In this document: piece after piece, positions 9,951-18,049 of the stretch | Numbering within the stretch: the stretch's first letter is position 1 | How the letters are laid out: every line of letters begins with the position of its first letter | Assembly: GCF_000024545.1 (NCBI RefSeq) | Contig: NC_013947.1 | Location: 6,076,001-6,140,000, forward strand | Source of the DNA: Stackebrandtia nassauensis DSM 44728 | GTDB taxonomy: Bacteria > Actinomycetota > Actinomycetes > Mycobacteriales > Micromonosporaceae | DNA: 64,000 nucleotides | Direction of reading: 5' to 3' | Made by a program: the position numbers and the translations under genes | Notes under the pieces: model-generated | Seen by the model: the letters and a program-made list of their open reading frames with translations, nothing else | Databases searched by the model: none | Told to the model about the DNA's origin: nothing

Positions 9951-10892
9951 TTAAGCCGACACCGCCAATTGCCACAGCCCCACGGCTATGGAATCGGTCA
10001 TGCGGTCCAGCGCTTCGGTGTTGATGTTGTCCGGGTAGGAATCGCAGGAGTCGTGGTAGCACGGGTCGTACGACTCTCCGGCCTTGCCGCCCCACTTCTC
10101 GGCCTGCTCGGCCGTCATCTGGGCTCCGGCTCCGGTGAACAGACCCGCGACCGGGATACCGGCGTCCTCGAAGGACATCTCGTCCGAGCAGCACTCGCCG
10201 GTGTTCTCGGTCTCGATGTTCAGTTCCTTCAGGTGGGCGCCCAGCGCCTCGGTGTACTTGGCGTCGCCGTCCAGGAAGTAACCGGCGTTGGTGGAGCCGA
10301 TCATGTCGAAGTTCAGGTACGCCTCGACACCGTCGGCGCCGCCGTTCTGCACGTAGTACGCCGAGCCGTTGAGGCCCTGCTCCTCGTCGGCCCACCAACC
10401 GAACCGCACGTGCTTGGTCAGCTCCGGCTTGGCCTCGGCCAGCTGCAACGCGACCTCCAGCAGCGCGGCCGAACCGGAACCGTTGTCGTTGATACCCGGT
10501 CCGGCGCTGACGCCGTCCAGGTGACCGCCGAGCATGATGGTCGCCTGCTCGTCGCCACCGGGCCAGTCGGCGATGATGTTCGGGTCGGGCGAGGTGCACG
10601 ACTCACAGGTCTGCTTCTCGACCTCGAAGCCGGCCTCGGTCAGCTTGGTGGCGACGTAGTCGGCCGAGGCGGTGTACCCCTCGGTTCCGGCCGAGCGGTT
10701 GCCACCGTTGGCGTCGGCGATGTTCTGAAGCTCCTGCAGGTGCGCCTTGACGTTGTCGACGCTGATGTCGGGGGCGGCCTTGTTCGACTGTTCGGCCTGT
10801 ACCGGGGAGGCCAAAGCCGGTGCGGCGAACACCAGCCCCACCGCCGTCACAAGTCCGACCCCGATCGCCAACAGCGATCTGGTCCTTGACAT
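9951..10892 (-). CDS. Secreted M28-family metallo-aminopeptidase
   Basis: This is an exported zinc aminopeptidase of the M28 family (Streptomyces griseus aminopeptidase type). It has a Sec signal peptide of about 28 residues ending near ALA-SPVQA. The di-zinc ligands are visible in family order: GGHLDG, INDNGSGS, ADEEQGLNG, LNFDMIG and the late YHDSCD. A CESC pair and CC/CYHDSC cysteines suggest disulfides. The ATG at 10892 was chosen over an upstream in-frame ATG because GGAG lies 9 nt before it and the signal peptide starts there. It is monocistronic. Confidence 0.9.
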   Translation of the reverse strand: MSRTRSLLAIGVGLVTAVGLVFAAPALASPVQAEQSNKAAPDISVDNVKAHLQELQNIADANGGNRSAGTEGYTASADYVATKLTEAGFEVEKQTCESCTSPDPNIIADWPGGDEQATIMLGGHLDGVSAGPGINDNGSGSAALLEVALQLAEAKPELTKHVRFGWWADEEQGLNGSAYYVQNGGADGVEAYLNFDMIGSTNAGYFLDGDAKYTEALGAHLKELNIETENTGECCSDEMSFEDAGIPVAGLFTGAGAQMTAEQAEKWGGKAGESYDPCYHDSCDSYPDNINTEALDRMTDSIAVGLWQLAVSA

Positions 10893-10979
10893 AGGGGGTT
10901 CTCCATTCCAGGGGGGTTCACGCCGGGGTTGGGCGCGAGTTACCGCAGCATACCGCATATCCATCCACATTTACATGAA

Positions 10980-10989
10980 TGAATATTCA
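10980..10989. repeat. AT-rich 10-bp palindrome in a divergent promoter region
   Basis: TGAATATTCA sits in the 172-nt gap between the divergent M28 peptidase and mannosyltransferase genes, inside an unusually AT-rich patch. It may be an operator, but no regulator gene is adjacent. Confidence 0.25.
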
Positions 10990-11064
10990 CGTGGTATTTC
11001 CGCGAAAACCCCACCCGACTGATCCCGACCGCCCCGTCCACACCGGCCCTCTAGGATCACGGGG

Positions 11065-12591
11065 ATGAGTGCCGCCGCCGTTGACGCCCCCGTGCGCCCC
11101 CCGGCCGACCCCACCGACCCGGTCCCGGCACGCCTGCGCGCCCGCCTGTCCCCCTGGCGCCCCACCAACCGGCTTCAGGGCTGGCTCATCGCGGGCCTCG
11201 TCACGGCTTTCGGCGCCGCCCTGCGCCTCGTCGGCCTCACCCACCCCAAGGGCCTCATCTTCGACGAGGTCTACTACGCCCAGGACGCCAAACAACTCCT
11301 CGACCACGGCGTCGAATGGGACGTCGAGACCGCCAACGGCTCCTACGTAGCCCACCCCCCACTGGGCAAGTGGTGCATCGCCCTCGGCGAATGGCTGTTC
11401 GGCTACGACGAGTTCGGCTGGCGCATCTCCTCAGCGGTGGCCGGGATCATCTCGATCCTCCTCATCACCCTGCTGGCCCGCCGCCTCACCGGCTCCACAG
11501 TGCTGGGAGCCGTCGCCGGTCTGCTGGTCTCCATGGACGGCATGCACCTGGTCCTGTCGCGCACCGCACTGCTCGACATCTTCCTGATGCTCTTCCTCCT
11601 GGCCGCCTTCTACTGCCTCGTCCTCGACCGGGAATCCCGCCGCTCCCGCTGGCTGGCGGCCCTGTCGTCCGGCCTGGACCCCACCAAGAAGAGCCCACCG
11701 TTCCAGTTCCCCTGGTGGCGCGTCGCCGCGGCCGTCCTGTCCGGCTGCGCCATGGGCGTCAAGTGGAGCGCCCTGTGGTTCATCATCCTGTTCCTCATCC
11801 TCATCTTCGTCTGGGAATGGCAACTGCGCCGCCTGGTCGGCACCCGCACCCCCATCCTCGACGCCCTGGTCACCGAGATCGGCTGGCTGTTCACCTTCGG
11901 CATCGTCTCCATCCTCACCTACCTGGCCACCTGGACCGGCTGGTTCGCCACCGACAACGGCTACTTCCGGCACTGGCTGGCCGACTCCGGCTCCTCAGAA
12001 CCCCCCGTCCTCGGCGCCCTGGTCAACCTGTGGCACTACCACACCGACGTCCTCAGCTTCCACGATGGACTGTCGAGCCCCCACACCTACCAGTCCTGGC
12101 CCTGGCAGTGGATCCTCGACATCCGCCCCGTCGTCTTCTTCTGGTCCTCCGACGTCGACTGCGGCGCCCCCGAATGCGCCTCCGAAGTGCTCCTCCTGGG
12201 CACCCCACTCCTGTGGTGGGCCTTCATCCCCGCCCTGATAGCCCTCGTGTGGTGGGGTCTGTCCAACCGAGACTGGCGCGCCTGGGCGATCTTCGGCGCC
12301 GCCTTCGCGGGCATAGCGCCCTGGCTCCTCTACCCCGACCGCACCATGTTCTCCTTCTACGCCCTCCCCGCGGTCCCCTTCCTCGTCCTCGCCCTCACGG
12401 TCACCCTCGGCCTCATCATCGGCCCCCGCACGGCCACCCCCGAACGCCGCCTCTCCGGCTCCCTCATAGCAGCGGGCATAGTCATCCTCATCGCCCTGTG
12501 CTTCGCCTACTTCTGGCCACTGTATACAGGCCAGATCATGACCAACGACGACTGGCACGCCCGCATCTGGCTCGAAGACCGCTGGATCTGA
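11065..12591 (+). CDS. pmt: Polyprenyl-phosphate-mannose protein mannosyltransferase (PMT family)
   Basis: This integral membrane GT39 enzyme transfers mannose from polyprenyl phosphate to Ser/Thr of exported proteins, as Pmt does in Mycobacterium and Streptomyces. The N-terminal cytoplasmic stretch is followed by the first helix and the conserved acidic loop FDEVYYAQDAKQL, which holds the catalytic Asp-Glu. About ten more helices span the 508 residues. TAGGAT at 11052-11057 lies 7 nt before the ATG with no Shine-Dalgarno, so the mRNA may be leaderless. Confidence 0.92.
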   Translation: MSAAAVDAPVRPPADPTDPVPARLRARLSPWRPTNRLQGWLIAGLVTAFGAALRLVGLTHPKGLIFDEVYYAQDAKQLLDHGVEWDVETANGSYVAHPPLGKWCIALGEWLFGYDEFGWRISSAVAGIISILLITLLARRLTGSTVLGAVAGLLVSMDGMHLVLSRTALLDIFLMLFLLAAFYCLVLDRESRRSRWLAALSSGLDPTKKSPPFQFPWWRVAAAVLSGCAMGVKWSALWFIILFLILIFVWEWQLRRLVGTRTPILDALVTEIGWLFTFGIVSILTYLATWTGWFATDNGYFRHWLADSGSSEPPVLGALVNLWHYHTDVLSFHDGLSSPHTYQSWPWQWILDIRPVVFFWSSDVDCGAPECASEVLLLGTPLLWWAFIPALIALVWWGLSNRDWRAWAIFGAAFAGIAPWLLYPDRTMFSFYALPAVPFLVLALTVTLGLIIGPRTATPERRLSGSLIAAGIVILIALCFAYFWPLYTGQIMTNDDWHARIWLEDRWI

Positions 12592-12632
12592 CCCCACCCA
12601 ATACACCCAAGACCCCCTCCCCCCGCCTGTGC

Positions 12633-12638
12633 TAGGGT
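12633..12638 (+). promoter_or_regulatory. -10 box of tRNA-Ala (TAGGGT)
   Basis: TAGGGT lies 20 nt before the mature tRNA 5' end, a suitable distance for a short 5' leader. No convincing -35 box is visible. Confidence 0.4.
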
Positions 12639-12658
12639 GATCGCCGGTCAATCGACCA

Positions 12659-12731
12659 GGGGCTGTAGCGCAGTTGGTAGCGCACCTCGTTCGCAACGAG
12701 GGGGTCAGGGGTTCAAATCCCCTCAGCTCCA
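12659..12731 (+). tRNA. tRNA-Ala, anticodon CGC
   Basis: The cloverleaf can be folded by eye. The 7-bp acceptor stem is GGGGCTG with CAGCTCC and includes the G3:U70 wobble that is the alanine identity element. The D-arm contains AGTTGGTAG. The anticodon stem CCTCG/CGAGG encloses TTCGCAA (anticodon CGC), and the T-loop is TTCAAAT. The discriminator is A. CCA is not encoded. It would read GCG codons. Confidence 0.97.
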
Positions 12732-12751
12732 CAAGGAACAACCAGATGATG

Positions 12752-12787
12752 AGCCGCTGGACCGATTTCGGTTCGGCGGCTTTCTTC
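12752..12787 (+). terminator. Terminator of tRNA-Ala
   Basis: A 13-bp stem with two G-U pairs (12752-12764 with 12769-12781) and an ATTT loop is followed by TTCTTC. It starts 20 nt after the tRNA and ends just before the stop of the convergent gene, so it may work in both directions. Confidence 0.75.
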
Positions 12788-12788
12788 G

Positions 12789-13304
12789 TCACATCTCCGT
12801 CGAGCGGAAGCGGTCGGTGACGTCGGTGGACGGTACAACGCCGGACGGGATGGTCCAGCCGCGCTCGAAGCGATCCTGTTGTCGCCCGCCCCAGGTCATG
12901 CCGAGGGCCGCGTACTTGCCGTCGAAGAGTCGCTTGAACTCGGCGTACAGGTCATCGGCCGCATAGAGTTTCGCCGACCGAACCGAAGCGGTCGCGGGAT
13001 CGATCTCGACCGTGACCACGTCGTGGGTGAAAGAGCGGATGACCCCCGCGCGTTTGCCCACCGAGAACGTCTTGACCTGCAGGTCGCCGTGTTTCGGTGT
13101 TCGCACGTCGAACGCCTTCTGGTGAAACGGGGCGACGGTGCCGTTGAATGCCTTCGCGACGAGTTCTTCCCCGAACTGGCCCAGGATCGATGTGGTGTTC
13201 TTGCCGTGCTGTGCCAGGGCATGGGCGATGCGGACAAGGTCGGCCGTGGTCCAGGTGCCGGTTCGAAGGGAGGTGATGATGGCGTCGGCGTCGAGCTGGT
13301 TCAC
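12789..13304 (-). CDS. Putative PD-(D/E)XK nuclease-fold protein
   Basis: This is a 171-residue cytoplasmic protein. It shows a pattern typical of restriction-endonuclease-like cores: GEE at 45-47, Asp66 (KAFDVRTP) and Gln76-Val-Lys78 (DLQVKTF). That spacing matches E...D...(E/Q)xK active sites. The N-terminal 40 residues look helical. Known relatives are uncharacterised proteins annotated only as hypothetical. No methyltransferase gene is beside it, so it need not be a restriction enzyme. The GTG at 13304 has GGAG nine nt upstream. It faces tRNA-Ala, a common insertion point for mobile DNA. The catalytic assignment is inference. Confidence 0.55.
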   Translation of the reverse strand: MNQLDADAIITSLRTGTWTTADLVRIAHALAQHGKNTTSILGQFGEELVAKAFNGTVAPFHQKAFDVRTPKHGDLQVKTFSVGKRAGVIRSFTHDVVTVEIDPATASVRSAKLYAADDLYAEFKRLFDGKYAALGMTWGGRQQDRFERGWTIPSGVVPSTDVTDRFRSTEM

Positions 13305-13476
13305 GGTGGGGTGCTCCGATCTTCAGTTGCGCTAGTGGGGGCTTGCATTGTTGCCACGGGCGGGGTGGTGCGGTTGTGGCTGCGTGAGGTGGTTTTGGGG
13401 TTCGAGTATGTGGTGGCCATGGCGTCGTGTGGGTTCGCTTTGGGTTGGGCCTGACGGCTGGGGGCGCGTCGACCGG
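13305..13476. other. Gap with no recognisable feature
   Basis: This 172-nt stretch separates two genes on the minus strand. I see no convincing promoter, hairpin or short ORF in it. Confidence 0.4.
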
Positions 13477-14001
13477 TTAGCCGTCGGAGGGGGTGGGCAT
13501 CAGAGGTTGGCCGTCGTGTTCGGCGGCGCGGACCAGGCGTCGCAGTAGGTCGTTGAGTTGTTCGAGTTCGGGGTTGGTGAGGCCCGACAGTAGGTCGCGT
13601 TCGGTGTCGTCCTGTTGGCCGATGGTGTCGCGCCATGCGCGGGAGCCGGTGTCGGTTAGTGCCACCAGGAGGCGGCGGCGGTCGGAGGGGTCGTGGACGC
13701 GTTCCACCAAGCCGTTGCGCTCCATGCGGTCCAGGCGGTTGGTGAGGGTGGCCGGGTGGGTGTCGAGCAGTTCGGCCAGGTGGGAGGGGGTCAGGTGGTA
13801 GGGCGGGCCGGTTGCTCTCAGGCGCCACAGGATGTCGTATTCCCAGCTGGTGAGGGGGTGGGCCGCGAGTGCGGCTTCCCGGTGGCGTTGTAGGTGGCGT
13901 ACCAGCATTTGCATTCGGGTGACGACGCCTTCCCGGAGGGGGTCGAGGGTGGGGAGTTCGGTTCGCCAGTGGGCGATGTGGCGGTCGATGGAGTCGGTCA
14001 T
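13477..14001 (-). CDS. MarR-family transcriptional regulator
   Basis: This is a winged-helix dimeric regulator of 174 residues. The recognition part is visible as LAELLDTHPATLTNRLDRMERNGLVERVHDPSDRRRLLVALT (residues about 88-130), including the Asp-x-Arg wing tip. The ATG at 14001 has no Shine-Dalgarno, but TATCCT lies 6 nt upstream (14008-14013), so the transcript may be leaderless. It is divergent from the esterase gene, with an AT-rich inverted repeat between them, and probably controls that gene and itself. Confidence 0.9.
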   Translation of the reverse strand: MTDSIDRHIAHWRTELPTLDPLREGVVTRMQMLVRHLQRHREAALAAHPLTSWEYDILWRLRATGPPYHLTPSHLAELLDTHPATLTNRLDRMERNGLVERVHDPSDRRRLLVALTDTGSRAWRDTIGQQDDTERDLLSGLTNPELEQLNDLLRRLVRAAEHDGQPLMPTPSDG

Positions 14002-14020
14002 GGGTTCAGGATAGGTGTGG

Positions 14021-14057
14021 TTTCATATATTTTGGCTTCGTAGTAAGATATTTGAAA
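14021..14057. promoter_or_regulatory. Likely MarR operator
   Basis: TTTCATATAT (14021-14030) and ATATTTGAAA (14048-14057) form a 9-of-10 inverted repeat with a 17-nt spacer in the MarR/esterase divergent gap. The patch is far more AT-rich than its surroundings. Confidence 0.5.
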
Positions 14058-14083
14058 TCGTAATACTTTGAATGGAGCTGCTT

Positions 14084-15112
14084 ATGGCGTCACTCAAGTT
14101 GGCCGGACGGATGAACGAGCACGTTGTGGAGAGCGAGCTGTTGCGCGACAACGTGCTCGGTGATCCCGCGGAGCGGCCGCTGTGGGTCTACACGCCGCCC
14201 GGCTATGACGACGGCGACGAGACCTATCCCGTGTGCTACCTGCTGCTGGGGTATGCCGGGACGCTTCCGATGTGGCGCAACCGGACGCCGTTCCGCAAGC
14301 CGGTTCCGGAGCTGTTCGACGCGATGGTCGCGAGTGGGGAGGCGCCGCCGATGATCCTGGTGTTCGTGGACGCCTGGACCTCGTATGGGGGCAGCCAGTT
14401 CGTCGACTCGGTGGGGACCGGGCGGTACCACTCGTATTTGTGCGAGGAGGTGGTGGCTTGGGTGGACCGGCACTATCGGACCCGGGCCGATCGGGAGTAC
14501 CGGGCGATCGCCGGGAAGTCCAGTGGCGGGCTTGGTGCCGCGATCAGTGCGATGTTGCGGCCCGATCTGTTTGGCGCGTTCGCCACCCATTCCGGGGATT
14601 CGTTGTCGGAGGCCCAGTACATTCCGCATTTCCTGCACGCCGCCCGGCAGTTGCGGCCGTACGGCGGCGACATTTTCGCCTGGTGGGCCGACTTCGGTTC
14701 CCGGGTGGCGTTCACCAAGGACGAGGACCTGCGGTTGCTGGAGTTGTTGGGTGTTTCGGCCTGTTTCTCCCCTGACCCGGACGGGAAACCCTTGCTGCCC
14801 TTCGATCCTGTCACCGGCGCGCTCGTTGAGGATGTCTGGCGGCGTTGGCTGGAGTGGGATCCGGTGCGTATGGCGCGTGGGTATGCCGAGGCGCTGCGAT
14901 CGCAGAAGGGGATCTGGATCGACGCGGGGACCCGGGACGAGTGGTTTCTCGACCTGGGTGCCACCGCGTTTCGCCGGGTGCTGGGAGACATCGGGGTGGC
15001 CGACGACGTCGTCGAGTTCGAGTTGTTCGACGCCGGGCATGTCGGCATCGAGTATCGGCATCCGCTGGCTCTCAGTTGGTTGGCGCGTCGGTTGACGGAT
15101 CAGGAGGGTTAG
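14084..15112 (+). CDS. Esterase of the alpha/beta-hydrolase fold (esterase D-like)
   Basis: This 342-residue serine hydrolase belongs to the putative-esterase (esterase D / enterochelin esterase-like) group. The nucleophile elbow GKSSGG is near residue 146. The acid is probably in the GTRDEWFLD segment, and the catalytic His in DAGHVGIEYRH near the C-terminus. There is no signal peptide. An ATG 12 nt further upstream is in frame, but GGAG lies 6 nt before the ATG at 14084, so that one was used. Its 3' end overlaps the convergent agmatinase-like gene by 41 nt. Confidence 0.82.
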   Translation: MASLKLAGRMNEHVVESELLRDNVLGDPAERPLWVYTPPGYDDGDETYPVCYLLLGYAGTLPMWRNRTPFRKPVPELFDAMVASGEAPPMILVFVDAWTSYGGSQFVDSVGTGRYHSYLCEEVVAWVDRHYRTRADREYRAIAGKSSGGLGAAISAMLRPDLFGAFATHSGDSLSEAQYIPHFLHAARQLRPYGGDIFAWWADFGSRVAFTKDEDLRLLELLGVSACFSPDPDGKPLLPFDPVTGALVEDVWRRWLEWDPVRMARGYAEALRSQKGIWIDAGTRDEWFLDLGATAFRRVLGDIGVADDVVEFELFDAGHVGIEYRHPLALSWLARRLTDQEG

Positions 15113-16112
15113 CGGCCGCGTCGGTTTGGCGCCTGCGGTGGGCCAGACCGGCGAGGGTTTCCCAGATCAGGCGGTGGGCGTTGTTGGTGGTGAGGTCGGC
15201 GTGGTCGTATGGCGGGCAGACTTCGGTGATGTCGAGGGCGACCACGTTGGTATCCATGGCGATGCGACGGACGGCGCGCAGGAGGTCGGCGGGGGTGAGG
15301 CCGCCGGGTTCGGGGGTGCCCGTGCCGGGGGCGAAGCCGGGGTCCAGGACGTCGATGTCGATGGATATGTAGATGCCGTCGGTGCCGTCCAGCGCTTCGG
15401 TGATGACGTCGTCCATCACGGATTGGATGCCGCGTTCCCAGATTTCCTGCATCGTGTGGTGGCGCATGCCTTGGGCGCGCATCCAGGCCTGGACGTCGGG
15501 TGGGGGCCAGTAGCCGCGCAGACCGACCTGGATGAAGTGCTTTCCGGTGATGGCGCCCGATTCGATGAGACGGCGCATGGGGGTGCCGTGGCTGGCGAGG
15601 TTGCCCCGGACGATGTCGGCCGTGTCCGCGTGGGCGTCGAAGTGGATCATGCCGATGCGGCCGTGGCCGTGGTGGGCGCCGACGGCCAGGGCGGCGGGCC
15701 AGGTGATGGAGTGGTCGCCGCCGATGATGACCGGGATGATGTCGCGGGTGGTCACCTCGGATACGCGTTGGTGGATGGCGGTTTTCGAGGGCTCCCACAG
15801 GCCCGGGCTGACGATGGCGTCGCCGTAGTCGACGACGTCGAGGTGGTCGAATATCTCGATCTCTAGGTCGAGGTGGTAGCTGCCCGGGTCGTAGGCGTTG
15901 GCGCGCAGGGCGCGGGGGCCGAAGCGGGCTCCGGGGCGGTTGGTGGTGTTGTCGTCCCAGGGGGCACCGATGATGGCGACGTCGGGGCGCCACGCGTCGA
16001 GTTGTTCCGGTTCGGAGAGGTGCGGGCGCAGACCGAAGGTGGGCACGCCCATGTAGGAGGAGGAGTCGAGCTGGGCCCGCAGACCGGGCGGGAGCTGGTT
16101 TTCGGGGGTCAT
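15072..16112 (-). CDS. Agmatinase-family ureohydrolase
   Basis: This is a manganese-dependent arginase/agmatinase superfamily enzyme that hydrolyses a guanidino compound to urea. The metal-binding motifs are GGDHS (near residue 130), FDAHAD (near 155) and SIDIDVLDP (near 250). The length is about 346 residues. Substrate (agmatine, guanidinobutyrate or another) cannot be decided from sequence alone. The start is uncertain: ATG at 16112 is used, while an in-frame TTG at 16148 would add 12 residues. Neither has a good Shine-Dalgarno. Its 3' end overlaps the esterase gene by 41 nt on the opposite strand. Confidence 0.88.
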   Translation of the reverse strand: MTPENQLPPGLRAQLDSSSYMGVPTFGLRPHLSEPEQLDAWRPDVAIIGAPWDDNTTNRPGARFGPRALRANAYDPGSYHLDLEIEIFDHLDVVDYGDAIVSPGLWEPSKTAIHQRVSEVTTRDIIPVIIGGDHSITWPAALAVGAHHGHGRIGMIHFDAHADTADIVRGNLASHGTPMRRLIESGAITGKHFIQVGLRGYWPPPDVQAWMRAQGMRHHTMQEIWERGIQSVMDDVITEALDGTDGIYISIDIDVLDPGFAPGTGTPEPGGLTPADLLRAVRRIAMDTNVVALDITEVCPPYDHADLTTNNAHRLIWETLAGLAHRRRQTDAAANPPDPSTDAPTN

Positions 16113-16168
16113 GGGGTGTAGTCCACATCCAGGGTGGTGGGACGGCAATGGATGTAGCTTGGGGCTTA

Positions 16169-17149
16169 ATGATCAGGTTCGTGCTCGGGGTTGAGGACCT
16201 CGTCGACACCCGGTTCGCCGTCTCGCCGTTGCAGGAGACGGTGCTGAGTTTGCGGGTGCTGCGGGATCCCGGCTGGTACGCGTTGCATTTGCCTTGGCGC
16301 CGAATGGTTCTGCCGCGGCTGGATGGGCTGGATCTGGGGTTGTTGCTGGCGCTGGTGGGCAGGCGCCACACGCTTCCCGACTTCCTGACGCCGCGTCCGA
16401 CGAGTTTCGCTCCGGCGTTCGAGGACGAGTGGGACGTCGCGCGGCGGGCGGCACCGGAGGTGGTTCGGCGGGAGCTTACGGCCGCGTATGAACCGGATGC
16501 GGTTCCCGAGGTCTTGCGGGACGCGGCGGGTGGCGACGTGGGGCTGCTCGGGGAGGCTGTGTGCGGGGTGTTGCGGCGGTACTGGCAGCTCGCGATCGAG
16601 CCGTTCTGGGAGCGGATGCGGCTCGTGATGGAAGCCGACATGACTTACCGCGCAAGGCAACTGGCGGTGGGCGGGGCACGGTTGTTGTTCGCCGACATGC
16701 ATCCCCACCTGCGGTGGCGGGACGGGGTGCTGTCGGTGGACAAAGTGGTCGGTGAGCATCGGGTGGTGGCGTCGGGGCGGGGTTTGTTGCTGATTCCGTC
16801 GGTGTTCGCGCACCAGCCCGCTCCGCCGGTGACTCCGGACGAACCGCCGGTGCTGGCCTACCCGAGTCGGGGCGTGGCGACGTTGTGGGCTTCGGCGCCG
16901 GTCGCCGAGTCGAGCGCGCTCGACTCGCTGCTTGGGGTGGCGAAGGCGCGAATCCTGCTGCTCCTTGAGGAACCGTTGGCGACATCGGAGATCGCCCGGC
17001 GGCTGGACGTGACCCCCAGCGCCGTGTCGCAGCAGCTGCGCGTGTTGCACGACAACGGATTGGTGGCCAGGGCCCGGCAGGGGCGGCAGGTCCTCTATCG
17101 ACGCAGTTCTCTGGGCGATCAGTTGGCGCGGCGGAAAGCGCCGTCTTGA
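16169..17149 (+). CDS. ArsR-type HTH regulator with DUF5937-like N-terminal domain
   Basis: The 326-residue protein has a long N-terminal domain seen in actinobacterial DUF5937 regulators. A C-terminal winged helix follows (TSEIARRLDVTPSAVSQQLRVLHDNGLVARARQGRQVLYR, about residues 272-312). No metal-binding Cys motif is visible, so it is unlikely to sense arsenic or metals. The ATG at 16169 has TAGCTT eight nt upstream. An in-frame ATG at 16148 is possible but would overlap the alternative agmatinase start. It is divergent from the agmatinase gene. Confidence 0.8.
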   Translation: MIRFVLGVEDLVDTRFAVSPLQETVLSLRVLRDPGWYALHLPWRRMVLPRLDGLDLGLLLALVGRRHTLPDFLTPRPTSFAPAFEDEWDVARRAAPEVVRRELTAAYEPDAVPEVLRDAAGGDVGLLGEAVCGVLRRYWQLAIEPFWERMRLVMEADMTYRARQLAVGGARLLFADMHPHLRWRDGVLSVDKVVGEHRVVASGRGLLLIPSVFAHQPAPPVTPDEPPVLAYPSRGVATLWASAPVAESSALDSLLGVAKARILLLLEEPLATSEIARRLDVTPSAVSQQLRVLHDNGLVARARQGRQVLYRRSSLGDQLARRKAPS

Positions 17150-17165
17150 CAGGTGCGACCCGAAC

Positions 17166-17209
17166 ATGTATAAAACCATGTGGTTATAAAACCGAAAGGT
17201 TATGTACAT
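17166..17209 (+). promoter_or_regulatory. Likely autoregulatory ArsR operator
   Basis: Two inverted repeats are adjacent: AACCA-TG-TGGTT (17174-17185) and AACC-GAAA-GGTT (17190-17201). They lie inside a larger imperfect repeat whose ends read ATGTA and TACAT. The element covers the Shine-Dalgarno of the downstream ArsR gene, as expected for self-repression. Confidence 0.5.
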
Positions 17210-17543
17210 GGTTGCGAGTGACACCCTGGACGCGACGTTCGCGGCGCTGGCCGATCCCACGCGGCGGGCGATCCTGGCGCGCTTGGCCAACGGGGACGCC
17301 ACGGTCACGGAGTTGGCCGAGCCGCTGACGATCAGCCAGCCCGCCGTGTCCAAGCACTTGCGGGTGCTGGAGCGGGCCGGGCTGGTGAGTCGGGGACGGG
17401 ACGCACAGCGACGGCCGTGTCGCCTGGAGGCCGAGCCGTTGCGGGCGGCCACGGACTGGCTGGCCGACTATCGCAACTACTGGGAAGCCAGTTATCAGCG
17501 GTTGGACGGCCTGCTCGACGAGTTGCGGGGCGGCGAGTCGTGA
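17208..17543 (+). CDS. ArsR-family transcriptional repressor
   Basis: This is a compact 111-residue winged-helix repressor. LADPTRRAILARLANGDATVTELAEPLTISQPAVSKHLRVLERAGLV is the diagnostic ArsR helix-turn-helix region (residues about 12-58). It lacks the ELCVCDL metal box. It belongs to the type that is co-transcribed with an SRPBCC (AHSA1) gene, as here. ATG at 17208 lies 8 nt after GAAAGG; an ATG two codons earlier is too close to it. The gene overlaps the next by 4 nt. Confidence 0.92.
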   Translation: MVASDTLDATFAALADPTRRAILARLANGDATVTELAEPLTISQPAVSKHLRVLERAGLVSRGRDAQRRPCRLEAEPLRAATDWLADYRNYWEASYQRLDGLLDELRGGES

Positions 17544-18049
17544 ACACTCCGCTTCCGGGGCTGGGCTTGCGGGTCGTCGCGTCCGGGGCCACCGATCTGG
17601 TGCTCACCAGGGTTTTCGACGCGCCCTCGGCGTTGGTGTTCGACGCGATGACCAAGCCGGAGTTGTTGCGACGCTGGCATGGGGCGCGAGGGTGGTGGCT
17701 GACCGAGTGCGAAGTGGACCTGCGGCGCGGCGGCGCCTGGCGGTTCGTCTCTCGCGGACCAAACGGGGCCACTATGGAGATGTACGGGACGTTTCGTGAG
17801 GTCGCGCCGCCGCATCGCTTGGTGCAGACCGAGATCCACCGGGACTGGGACGAGGGGGCCGCGCTGGTCACCACCGTGTTGGACGAGACCGACGGGCGCA
17901 CCACCATGACCGTCACCGCGCGGTACTCCTCGACCGAGATCCGCGACCAGGTCGTGCGCAGTCCGATGGAACGCGGCGCGGGCGAAGCCTACGAACGGCT
18001 GGCCGCCGTGCTGGCCGATGCACTCATCCGAGAAAGGGACCCAGAATGA
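17540..18049 (+). CDS. SRPBCC (AHSA1/START-like) domain protein
   Basis: This is a 169-residue helix-grip ligand-binding fold protein of the activator-of-Hsp90-ATPase-1-like group. It opens with the typical LVLTRVFDAPSALVFDAMTKPELLRRWHG motif near residues 18-46. Function is unknown, probably binding a small hydrophobic ligand. The frame is open upstream within the ArsR gene. The GTG at 17540 overlaps the ArsR stop as GTGA, which indicates translational coupling, and was taken as the start. It is followed by another 4-nt overlap. Confidence 0.88.
   Translation: MNTPLPGLGLRVVASGATDLVLTRVFDAPSALVFDAMTKPELLRRWHGARGWWLTECEVDLRRGGAWRFVSRGPNGATMEMYGTFREVAPPHRLVQTEIHRDWDEGAALVTTVLDETDGRTTMTVTARYSSTEIRDQVVRSPMERGAGEAYERLAAVLADALIRERDPE

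Noticed and set aside
12659-12731. Duplicated tRNA 3' end marking an island boundary
   Set aside because: I found no second copy of the tRNA 3' segment in the window by eye.
16166-17452. Long minus-strand frame across the DUF5937 and ArsR genes
   Set aside because: Opposite to two well-supported HTH genes and with low-complexity composition.
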